The notes under the pieces are model-generated. The model searched no databases, had not been told where the DNA came from, and saw only the letters and a program-made list of their open reading frames with translations. A DNA stretch of 14,000 nucleotides from Cristatella mucedo (taxonomy: Eukaryota; Bryozoa; Phylactolaemata; Cristatellidae): positions 2,356,001 through 2,370,000 of the forward strand of contig WPIO01000061.1 in the NCBI GenBank assembly GCA_009760855.2, given 5' to 3'. This document shows positions 7,320-14,000 of this stretch, piece by piece; positions within the stretch are counted from its first letter, which is position 1; each line of letters starts with the position of its first letter. Made by a program: the position numbers and the translations under genes.

Positions 7320-8480
7320 ATGCGCCGTGTTAAGCACAGGCTAGAACGTCGTTTCATGAAATCGGGGTCTGAGGCAGACCTAGTCAATTTTAAAGACTTC
7401 CTTCGTGTTTACACACGAAAGCTTAAAAAAACCAGGGCTTATTTTTTCCTTAGAAAGCTGAATTCCTGCCAGTCGGACCCTAATCAGATTTATAAGGCAG
7501 TAAACCATTTACTGGCCAATGCTGTGAAGTCTGAATCCCCAGATATTAAGGGCTCAGCCATAACGTGTTCAGCCTTCTTTATTGAAAAAATTGTGCACAT
7601 TCGTGCCTCCATTAAGCCCCATCCGACTAAATCAATCGCGGTTGAACAACCTGTGACCTTCCTTAAAAGGTTCTCCGAGGTTTCTGCATGCGATGTGGCT
7701 ACCTTTATAAATTCAAGCAAAAAGAGCTCGTCTCCTGAAGACCCTATACCTTCATCTCTGTGGTCTTCACTTGCCGACCAACTTAGCCCTGCCATAACCA
7801 AGATCTTTCCTGCTTCTTTGAGAAAAGGGGTCGTCCCCAAGTCCTTCAAATCGTTAGATCCATTCTTTAAAAGCCTGGATTAGACACAGAGGTCCTTGCC
7901 AACTATCGCCCAAGTTTCCCTTCTTCCTTTCTTATCAAAGATTCTTGAAAGAATTGTTGCTAAGCAGCTGGTTGAACATATTGAAAATAATGGACTGTCA
8001 GATGCGTTTCAATCAGGGTTCAAGAGGCAGCACTCCACTGGACCTTCTCTCTTCCGTGTTAACAGTGGCATTCTACTTGGCAATGACGACAGGAATGTCA
8101 CTGCCCCAGCTCTGCTAGATCTATCTGCTGCCTTCGACACCATTGATCACGATGTTCTGCATGAACGATTGAGAACAACGATCGGTCTGGCAGACGAAGC
8201 ACTGGCCTGGTTTAAATCGTACTTGTCTGATCGTGTTCAATCCGTGTCGTATGAGCGGCAGGTCTCACAAACGAGAAGGGTCACCTGTGGAGTCCCTCAA
8301 GGGTGTGTACTCTGTCCCTTGCTGTTCTCCATTTATACACAACTTCTGGAAAAAGTGATTGGGGCCCATGGAATAGGATATCACGTTTATGCTGACGATA
8401 CTCAGTTGTATTTGTCATTCAAACCGTCGGATTATGCTGCAGCAACTGAACAATTGAATGATTGCCTTGCCGATATTTGA
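7320..8480 (+). pseudogene. LINE reverse transcriptase region (copy B1)
   Basis: One frame covers most of the reverse transcriptase. 7320-7883 holds RVKHRLERRF, the FFIEKI region and SSPEDPIPSSLW (the conserved DPIP approach motif). A stop at 7881 lies in a short out-of-frame patch (7872-7910); read one frame over, that patch gives PGLDTEVLANYRP, the usual NYRP motif, so two compensating indels are present. From 7896 come LPFLSKILERIVAKQL, FQSGFKRQHST, LLDLSAAFDTIDHDVL (motif A aspartate), WFKSYLSDR, GVPQGCVLCPLLF and YADDTQLYLSF (motif C, 8388-8399). The Ser-Val-Leu-Gly of the usual [10 protein letters not shown] is changed to Cys-Val-Leu-Cys. A stop follows LADI at 8480 where the family continues RSWM. 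Catalytic aspartates are preserved, but the gene is broken. Confidence 0.85.
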
Positions 8481-8560
8481 TCCTGGATATCGGAAACTTC
8501 CTGAAATTAAATGACAATAAAACCAAACTACTGCTCGTAGGACACCCTAAGCGTGTGGAA
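8262..8560 (+). repeat. direct repeat unit 1 (reverse transcriptase C-terminal part of B1)
   Basis: The segment from TCTCACAAACGAGAAGGGTC to CACCCTAAGCGTGTGG recurs with scattered changes at 8870-9165. Both are LINE reverse transcriptase from just before GVPQG to HPKRV. By eye they are roughly nine-tenths identical, so they are separate insertions or a duplication of one close subfamily. Confidence 0.85.
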
Positions 8561-8561
8561 G

Positions 8562-8858
8562 CGTGTGGAAGCAAGTTCCACAGTCTAGGACCTGCAGAAC
8601 TAACGCTTCTATCGCTAACGGTTTTTAAGCAGAGGAATGGGACAGCTAATTTATTGTCCACACAGGACCTGAGGGCGCGAACAGGCTGAAACTGGGGCAG
8701 CAGTTCAGCTAGGTACGAAGGAGCCAATCCGTGGCGGGCCTTGTGGGTCAGCGTAAGAACTTTGCTCTGTATCCGTTGCTCAACTGGCATCTATCCTAGC
8801 TCTTTTAGCAAATGAGATACGTGCTCTAACCTCTGGGACTTGAAGATCTGTGTCGTGT
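8562..8858 (-). mobile_element. inverted LINE C-terminal fragment
   Basis: On the minus strand, starting near 8855, it reads [17 protein letters not shown], a stop, then MPVEQRIQSKVLTLTHKAR, HGLAPSYLAELL, PVRALRSCVDNKLAVPFLCL and SAGPRLWNLLP. This is the same C-terminal region found in sense in copy B2 (about 9470-9760), with GLAPxYLxxLL and the W-N-x-L-P end typical of CR1/L2 proteins. It retains the Trp that B2 has lost. At its left edge it meets B1 in a 10-base tandem word, GTGTGGAAGC (around 8553-8572), which could be the junction microhomology. Ordinary twin-primed inversion would invert upstream sequence of the same insertion; here downstream sequence is inverted, so a later rearrangement or a separate antisense insertion fits better. 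Confidence 0.85.
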
Positions 8859-8867
8859 GGGGGTCAG

Positions 8868-9990
8868 TTCTCACGCACGAGAAGGGTCACCTGTGGAGTC
8901 CCTCAAGGGTCTGTACTTGGTCCTTTGCTGTTCTCCATTTATACACAACCTCTGGGAAAAGTGATTTAGGCCCATGGAATAGGATATCACTTGTATGCTG
9001 ACGACGCTCAGTTGTATTTGTTATTCAAACCGTCGGAATATGCTGCAGCAACTGAAGAATTGAATGCTTGCCTCGCCGATATTCGATCCTGGATGTCGGA
9101 ACACTTCTAGAAACTAAATGGCGATAAAACCGAGCTACTGCTCACAGAACACCCTAAGCGTGTGGCTGGATTAAAAGGCTTTGCTCTTCTACTAGGTGAT
9201 GCTGTTGTGCGACCATCACCACGTGCTCGAAATGTAGGAGTCGTTTACGAAAACTGCCTCAACTTTAAAAGGTTCATTCAGAAGACTGCTTCTGCAGCTA
9301 GCCATCACGTCAGGTCCCTATCCAAGATTAGGAGCTCTCTTCCACGGTGACTTGCAAAACATTTAACTAGCTCCTCTGTTCTGTCTTGGCTTGTTTATTG
9401 CAATTCCCTATTGGTTGGGTTACCAAAAAAGGCGATTAGGCCACTGCATCTGACTATGAATATGGCTGCAAGGCGAGTCTCCAAGTCCCAGAAATTTGAG
9501 CACGTGTCTCCTTTGCTAGAAGAGCAAAGATGTATGCCAGTTGACCAATGGATTCAGAGCAAAGTTCTTATGCTGACCCTCAAGGCCAGCCACGGCTTGG
9601 CTCCTTTGTACCTAGCTGAATTGCTTCATCAGTTTCAGCCTGTTCGCGCCCTCAGGTCCTGTGTAGACAATAAATTAGCTGTCCCATTCCTCTGCTTAAA
9701 GACCGTTGGCAACAGAAGCTTTAGCTCTGCAGGTCCTAGACTGTGAAACTCGCTTCCACAATTCGTACGCAACGACAACTACTCTACTACTGCCGACTAT
9801 TGCTCATCTTTTTCAGTGGTTCTGAGCTGCTGCTTCCATGCTACTCACTACCTCAACTGCTCTCCTGACTCTGCTATGCTTCCCACTTTCTCTTTGGTGT
9901 GAGACAAAGTCTGTCGGCTACCGAATGTGTACCGAAAGCCGCTTAGGTTGTGAGTGCGCTATACAAAACTCTCCTGAGTAACACCCATAC
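8868..9990 (+). mobile_element. CR1/L2-group LINE copy B2, 5'-truncated
   Basis: It begins within the reverse transcriptase at [19 protein letters not shown], where this copy keeps the family-typical motif, then YADDAQLYLLF (YADD at 8994-9005). It continues through LNGDKTELLL, RNVGVVYENCLNFK, RSLSKIRSSLP (stop), CNSLLVGLP, AARRVSKSQKFEHVSPLL, HGLAPLYLAELL and FSSAGPRL, then a stop where Trp is expected. Internal stops also fall at about 8966 and 9108. After the coding region a non-coding stretch (about 9790-9950) ends in CGCTTAGGTTGTGAGTGCGC then TATACAAAA, a diverged version of the CGCTTTGAG...GCGCTATATAAA tail common in L2-like LINEs. This 3' end differs from that of copies A and C, marking a separate subfamily. 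It is inactive. Confidence 0.82.
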
Positions 9991-10194
9991 GTCTTTATGA
10001 CTTTGTGGAGTTACAGACGGAGATACATTACATTGCATTGAGCTGGACTCATTTTGATCTATATATCGACTGCAGCATTTATGACAAAGACACACATACT
10101 CCTGCATACCAGTGAAATGAGATCACAGGCACCTTTATACTGGCTAGGTGCTTTCAGCTCAGCTGCCTAACCTTTCGTAATGTTTAGCCTGATT
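9991..10194. other. unassigned stretch
   Basis: No gene is recognised. A short ACATT-like repetitive word (ATACATTACATTGCATTG, 10023-10040) could be a residual LINE tail repeat, but its link to B2 is not established. Confidence 0.3.
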
Positions 10195-10300
10195 AGACTT
10201 GGACACCACATTCTATGTGATCCATATATTTGTGACATTCGGTCTCGACTTCTGTAACTCACTACTCAATAGTTCTCTTTCTTCCCTTAGGTTCTTTTTG
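10195..10300 (+). pseudogene. short CR1/L2 LINE relic
   Basis: The frame reads VIHIFVTFGLDFCNSLL followed by NSSLSSL. The CR1/L2 family pattern at this place is VxHAFVTSRLDYCNSLL followed by GLP and a short helix, roughly 100 residues after the YADD loop. Nucleotides also line up with copy C around 12695-12745 (ACGCATTTGTGGCATCCCG region). Similarity fades on both sides, so only about 100 bases of the element are recognisable. The surrounding 85-codon frame is not a gene. Confidence 0.7.
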
Positions 10301-11639
10301 AGATACACGCTGGTCTACTGTGACGGCCGGGTTCTGCCTGCAAATATAGTCGGCTTGAACACCACTCTCAACATTCCACCGTCCGAGGGATTCGAATGTT
10401 GGGTAGTCGAACTCTTGGTTATTCACGTGCTAGCTGCAGGAAATAATAGAGCTTAGTGTTCGTTTGAGAATGCGAAAGACACATTCGCAAACCTCTAAAT
10501 TATTGGGTACATGCCATGGTTGTCATATGACAGTAGATCTTAGAATTGCACCTTCATCAGGTCGTCAAGGTTTGCTAGCCCTACCGAATGATGTTGCACG
10601 TTGAGGCTGGGAGTGGGATGGGTGGGTGGGTGGGGTGAGATGCTGCCTTGGCTGCTGCTGAGCTCAGGCTTGTCATTTCTCTGCATCTCGTTGAACGTCA
10701 CACGAGCATGCATCTGCTAGGCCTCAAGCTCGGAGAGCTAGAGGCAATTTGTCAGTCGAAGGCTTCCCCTTTGAGTTCCTGCATTCGCTGTGGTGTGAAC
10801 CATTTCTCTCTCCCAACGACACGTCTGCCAGCTGTTGCTAGCTACAACTTATTGCACATCGTTGTTTCTGATTGAGGAGCAGACTGCTTCTCGGAGTTTG
10901 TGCACAGCAATGGTGCCCTCCCATTTCGGAAATGCCTGTACTTTTGATAATAAAAATGTGCTTAAAACAATAATTAACCTGGTCTCAACATGCCAAGTTT
11001 TAATTAATCGGTTCTGGCGATTTTTATGAGAGGCAGTGCATACTGATATTCGGCTATACAGACAGACCCGAAACGAATCCCCTCAAAAAGAGCAGCAGGG
11101 CAGCTAACATTGCAGACGAATGGCGGCAGGCTGTGAGCAGCAGCACTGTTTGTCATTTGATCAGTAATGCATCTTGTCGAAGCCCAATTCGGCAAGTCCA
11201 TACATAATCCTAAGGCCAACTAGCTGGCCTTGAATAGTGACTGCGTTTGAGACTAGGAATAAACAGCAATGATCAAAAAAGGCAAAGCGATAGGGAAAGG
11301 GAAATATAGGGAGATAACAGTGGGGTGCACAGAGAATCATTCGAATAACCTTAATACAAGGGTCAGCACAAGATACAAGCCAGTAATATAATAGCTGCAG
11401 GAATGCAGCCGCATACTCCAGCTTAAAACTTAGCTTGCTCTTGCTTCTTTCTCCAAGGTTAGTCTCTAGCTTAAGCTGATTAAGTTGCTGCCGTTATATT
11501 CTTGTACCCAACTCTTCGGTGGCCATTCTCAGGTTCACTACCCAAACTGTTGCCAGGGGCAGCAGCCAGTGTGGAATAAGCCGGCTTTCCTGGCCATGGC
11601 CGACTTTGTCAGCGGTCACATAGTCCTTCGGCACTGTTT
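10301..11639. other. unassigned stretch
   Basis: No coding region is recognised. The open frames are 85 codons or shorter. Small features are a GGGTGGGTGGGTGGGG run (10619-10634) that could form a G-quadruplex, and a 7-base inverted repeat AACATTC/GAATGTT (10370-10400). Neither has a clear function. Confidence 0.35.
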
Positions 11640-11860
11640 GTGTCTCTTGTGCTGTGCTTGTCTCCTTCCTCTCTGTCTCTTTCAGTCTCTTTACGGCTCC
11701 CAGTATCTTTCTGCCTGTCTTGTATGTCTGTCTCGTCTGTCTGTCTGTCTCCCCCTCACTCCTTCCTTCCTCTCTCTCCTTCCTCCGCACCCCATTCTTT
11801 TACCTTTTCCTTTTCTCTGTCGCTCTCTCTCTTCTCTCTCCTCTCCCAGCCTTCAGCTAG
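11640..11860. repeat. pyrimidine-rich low-complexity tract with CTGT microsatellite
   Basis: About 220 bases are dominated by C and T on the plus strand, with many TCTC and CCTT words and a CTGT microsatellite near 11737-11751. Overlapping Leu/Ser-rich frames open in more than one plus-strand frame, and an Arg/Glu-rich frame opens on the minus strand, all because of composition. Mirror-like polypyrimidine tracts can form triplex DNA. Confidence 0.85.
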
Positions 11861-11892
11861 TCTTGCCGGCCTAGTACTCAGAGCTAGGAGAG

Positions 11893-11942
11893 GCAGGCAA
11901 ACACGAAGTTGGAAGCAGCAGGCAAACACGAGGTTGGGATTG
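11893..11942. repeat. 25-bp tandem duplication (two units)
   Basis: GCAGGCAAACACGAAGTTGG at 11893 recurs at 11918 as GCAGGCAAACACGAGGTTGG, with one change. The start-to-start spacing is 25 bases. It lies just past the pyrimidine-rich tract. No wider array is visible. Confidence 0.85.
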
Positions 11943-12175
11943 CTTCCTGCAATACTGCTACAGCCCCATTGTCTTTAGCTTGGATGGTTTACACATAGTC
12001 CTAGCCAAGGCTGCGATTTGTTTGCTTGGCCTCAACTTGGGGTCCCGCCACATAGGAAGGCTATGGTCGGTCTGCATTCTAGTGCTGGAGGAAGCTCCTC
12101 ACTTAATAGTTACTCATACATCCTTGCTGAGAGACCCAGCTTCACCGTAGCATCAGATCTCACATTAGTATATTA
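11943..12175. other. unassigned stretch before LINE copy C
   Basis: No gene or repeat is recognised. The 5' border of copy C is fuzzy, so the last 30 bases may belong to it. Confidence 0.35.
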
Positions 12176-12222
12176 ATGGATGGTGTGAGTGAACAAGCGA
12201 TTGAACGAGGAGCCTCTGAAAT

Positions 12223-13137
12223 ATGGGGTACCGCAGGGCTGTAGTTAGGTCCATTCTTTTCACTGTTTATACTTTCCCTCTTGCTGATGTGATTGCCAAG
12301 CACAATCTAGGCTTTCACTTGTATGCCAACGGCACTCAGTCGTACTTTCATTTTGATCCATCCCAGCCTTCCAGCATGTCGAATTCTCTTAACTCCCTTG
12401 CTGCATGTATTGATGACATCTGCACATGGATGGCAGCAAACTTTCTTAAATTGGATGATGATAAAACGAACTTACTAGCTATAGGCAAACCCAGTGTGAT
12501 TCAGAAATTGGAAAGGCTGAAGCTCGAAATCTGTTCTGCCAGCATATCTCCCGTTGAATCTGCACGAAATGTAGGTGTCATGTTCCAAAGTGACCTTTCG
12601 TTAGATGACCACACCAGCTCCACAATCAAGTCTGCCTATTTTCAGCTACATAACGTTGCTAAAATTCGGGCTTGTTTAGATAGGGATACCAACGCATTTG
12701 TGGCATCCCGTCTTGACTTCTGTAGCCAACTGCTTGCTGGCCTAGCTGCATGTGCAAACATGCACTTACGGCTGGCGCGAAACTCTGCAGCTAGGCTTGT
12801 CTGTCGTGAGTGTCGCAGTTGCCACACCACACCACTTCTCGCCGACCTGCACTGGCTCCCAGTCAAGCAACGGATCGACTTCAAATTTTGTAGCTCACTT
12901 TTAGGTCTCTTCATTCTTTGGCTCCAGCCTACCTATCAGACCCTTACCAGGCCAAGCATGGTACCACTTGCTTTTCGGAATATTAACTTTTTACCTATAC
13001 CTCGTACAAACCTCAAATCCTTTGGAGACTGTACGTTTAGTCCATATATTCCCAAAGCCTGGAACTCACTCCCGACTTGCGTCACGACATCCCCTTACTT
13101 GACCACATTTAAAAGAAACGAAAAACACACCTATTAA
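12223..13137 (+). pseudogene. LINE ORF2 C-terminal open frame, 304 codons (copy C)
   Basis: The frame holds ADVIAKHNLGFHLYANGTQ, where the catalytic YADD has become YANG (12322-12333), so both palm aspartates of motif C are lost. It continues with FLKLDDDKTNLLAIG, SISPVESARNVGVMFQSDL, NAFVASRLDFC, RNSAARLVCRECR, LHWLPVKQRIDFK and AWNSLPTCVTTSPYLTTFK, then a stop after KHTY. These are the usual CR1/L2 C-terminal landmarks in the right order. The first ATG at 12223 is not a real start: it lies in GGGGTACCGCAGGG, whose proper frame reads KYGVPQG before a stop, so an indel near 12245 joins two frames. By family knowledge a full ORF2 would have several hundred more residues upstream. Confidence 0.85.
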
Positions 13138-13140
13138 TGG

Positions 13141-13198
13141 CAGCCTTTAGTGGGTCCCTGTGATTCGTACAGCATTTAGTGGGTCCTTGTGACTGGTC
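13141..13198 (+). repeat. 29-bp tandem duplication in the copy C 3' UTR
   Basis: CAGCCTTTAGTGGGTCCCTG (13141) is repeated from 13170 as CAGCATTTAGTGGGTCCTTG, start-to-start spacing 29 bases. Copy A and the 6783-7063 fragment have only one such unit here, so the duplication is private to copy C. Confidence 0.88.
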
Positions 13199-13287
13199 CT
13201 TTATGTGCTTATGCGAGCTCACACTGTATGCTGCCACTAACCACACTTGCATGCTGACCCTGTGCATGTCACTCCTAAGCATGTTAT

Positions 13288-13438
13288 ATATAAAGAAATA
13301 TAATTCAGTTGTATAGCACCTCAAGAGAACTTAATCTCTATTCAGGCGCTTCACATATGCCTCGGGGCTCGAGCCCACGACCTCAGCCAGGCCTTGGTCA
13401 GGGCGAGCGCCTTAACGGCTAGACCAAACCAGCTTGGC
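13288..13438 (-). mobile_element. tRNA-derived SINE, first and best-preserved copy, inside the LINE 3' UTR
   Basis: On the minus strand it begins GCCAAGCTGGTTTGGTC, followed by TAGCCGTTAAGGCGCTCGCC, a D-arm/A-box-like stretch resembling leucine- or serine-type tRNAs. About 28 bases later comes GGCTCGAGCCC, a B-box match within a 12-base palindrome (13365-13376). The tail reads GGCATATGTGAAGCGCCTG, then AGAGATTAAGTTCTCTTGAG, GTGCTATACAACTG and an AT-rich end. This is the LINE tail with small changes. GTTAT on both sides (13283-13287 and 13439-13443) is a plausible short target duplication. LINE sequence continues on both sides, so the SINE came later. Confidence 0.8.
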
Positions 13439-13575
13439 GTTATGCATGTGGTTTATCAAGCCTGATACCACTCACCATTTGATCGTGTTTCCTTTGCAGC
13501 AAATGTAAAGTGCCTGGAAAGAGATTGAGTTCTCTGAGGGTCCTTTATCAAGTGTATTATTATTATTAGTAGTAG

Positions 13576-14000
13576 TCGTTAGTACCATTGCAAGTGCTCG
13601 ATTCGTATGAGAGTGGCTTGGTGGAGTTGATTCGGACCAGCCTCTGGCCGGTGCCTGCTCACTGACTGCCCGGGGTCAGACAGGACTTGGGGTATTGGCT
13701 ATGGGGCAATATTTCTCTTGAGACCTTGGATAGTATTGCTGTCGACCTTTTCATGTGGCTTTTCTCTGGAATTCTAAGTTAAGGTCCAGCTGTGTGCTGG
13801 TAGCCAGTTGTGTGTTGGCTGCAGATGCTGGTCGACCAGCTTCATTGGCAAGTACCGTTTAAAGGTACCTGCTTGTACAGAAAACGTGCCTCTACTTAGG
13901 TTTTCTTTTTCAAATTTTTAGCAATCGTTGGCTGGCTTCTCTTCACCTGCCACGGTAGTCATGTAGGCTAGGTCCGTGATTGGCTAGCTAGCTGTCAAGT
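13576..14000. other. unassigned stretch
   Basis: No gene is recognised. A two-unit 18-base tandem repeat lies at 13787-13822 (CAGCTGTGTGCTGGTAGC then CAGTTGTGTGTTGGCTGC, four differences). Confidence 0.35.

Larger units (their letters stand above)
6335..8560 (+). mobile_element. CR1/L2-group LINE copy B1, split and decayed
   Basis: This is the longest LINE copy in the window. In order it has an AP-like endonuclease remnant (6335-6785), a foreign 3'-end insertion (6783-7063), the linker with the LDKHAPV-type motif (7075-7320), the thumb/palm approach region (7320-7883), and the reverse transcriptase core (7896-8480) ending at KLNDNKTKLLLVGHPKRV (about 8560). There the homology flips to the opposite strand. 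It lacks its C-terminal domain and 3' end in sense orientation. Several frameshifts (near 6750, 7320, 7872-7910 and 8495) and stops show it is dead, though motif C (YADD) is preserved. The clade call rests on the LSKILER, HST, DLSAAFDTIDH, GVPQG and YADDTQ motifs. It could be a close sister clade rather than L2 itself. Confidence 0.85.
12176..13575 (+). mobile_element. CR1/L2-group LINE copy C, 5'-truncated, SINE in its 3' UTR
   Basis: The copy starts just before GVPQG in the reverse transcriptase and runs to the family tail, so it holds roughly the C-terminal third of ORF2 plus the 3' UTR. It is the best-preserved A/C-type copy and serves here as the reference for copy A and the 6783-7063 fragment. 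The 3' UTR (from 13138) begins with a 29-base tandem duplication, is interrupted by a SINE (13288-13438), and resumes at TATGCATGTGG. It ends GTAAAGTGCCTGGAAAGAG, then GAGTTCTCTGAGGGTCC, TTTATCAAGTG and a TTATTATTATT tract running into AGTAGTAGTCG. It is dead because of a frameshift at GVPQG and a changed catalytic loop. Confidence 0.87.

Noticed and set aside
7490-7849. 119-codon minus-strand frame
   Set aside because: Lies opposite the conserved LINE DPIP region, where the plus-strand reading matches the family.
8562-9165. Twin-primed 5' inversion of a single LINE insertion (copy B2)
   Set aside because: The inverted piece comes from downstream of the sense start and is also present in sense in B2, so it is not the expected upstream segment.
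11485-11978. Leu/Ser-rich frames resembling membrane proteins and an Arg/Glu-rich minus-strand frame
   Set aside because: They follow from the pyrimidine-rich tract composition; several frames are open over the same bases and no domain is visible.
12642-13324. Minus-strand frames of 90 and 71 codons across copy C
   Set aside because: Antisense to recognisable LINE coding sequence and 3' UTR, so they are shadows.
13288-13438. True tRNA gene in the copy C 3' UTR
   Set aside because: A- and B-box-like stretches are present, but the cloverleaf is incomplete and the sequence runs straight into a LINE-type tail; a SINE explains it better.
1-14000. Bacterial-type systems (operons, CRISPR, toxin-antitoxin, phage defence) or a new multi-gene system
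   Set aside because: No evenly spaced repeats with spacers, no gene trains and no such domains; the window is eukaryotic repeat-rich DNA.

Overview
This window reads as transposon-dense, non-coding animal nuclear DNA. Nothing looks bacterial: there are no ribosome-binding-site-led gene trains or operons. No intact host gene, tRNA, rRNA or CRISPR array could be supported. The identifiable content is almost entirely decayed non-LTR retrotransposons of the CR1/L2 group, whose best-preserved copies have a (TTA)n-type 3' tail; one hAT-like non-autonomous DNA transposon; three copies of a tRNA-derived SINE; and simple or minisatellite repeats. This suggests a metazoan rich in L2/CR1 elements and SINEs. 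The exact lineage cannot be read from the window.

Left part (1-2281): a four-layer nest. A minus-strand LINE C-terminal relic (about 531-752) is interrupted by a hAT-like element (761-2273) with imperfect terminal inverted repeats and a near-perfect 8-bp target duplication. That element carries a plus-strand CR1/L2 fragment, copy A (about 823-2038). Copy A is itself split by a 76-bp antisense LINE tail (1142-1217). From 2282 to 3784 nothing is recognisable.

Middle (3785-6334): a SINE copy (3785-3905), a lone antisense LINE tail (4352-4432), a 16-bp-period GT-rich minisatellite (4630-4878), a GC-rich stretch of unknown nature (about 5040-5530), a second SINE copy (5537-5660), and two moderately long unassigned open frames (5691-5967 and 6009-6334).

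The 6335-9990 block: copy B1 is the longest LINE copy, with endonuclease, linker and reverse transcriptase. A sense 3'-end fragment of another LINE (6783-7063) is inserted between endonuclease and linker. B1 is followed by an inverted C-terminal fragment (8562-8858) and then a second plus-strand copy, B2 (8868-about 9990), so the block contains both direct and inverted LINE repeats. B1/B2 and A/C are two distinct subfamilies, judged by their C-terminal coding sequence and 3' ends.

Right part (9991-14000): a short LINE relic (10195-10300), a long unrecognised stretch, a pyrimidine-rich tract (11640-11860), a 25-bp duplication (11893-11942), and copy C (about 12176-13575). Copy C is the best-preserved A/C-type copy and holds a 304-codon open frame. 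A SINE sits antisense in its 3' UTR (13288-13438), and the SINE's 3' end is the same as the LINE tail.

The parts do not form a working system. The biology on view is transposon layering and a LINE/SINE pair sharing a 3' tail. No active element is likely: every LINE copy has frameshifts, stops, deletions or catalytic-site changes.
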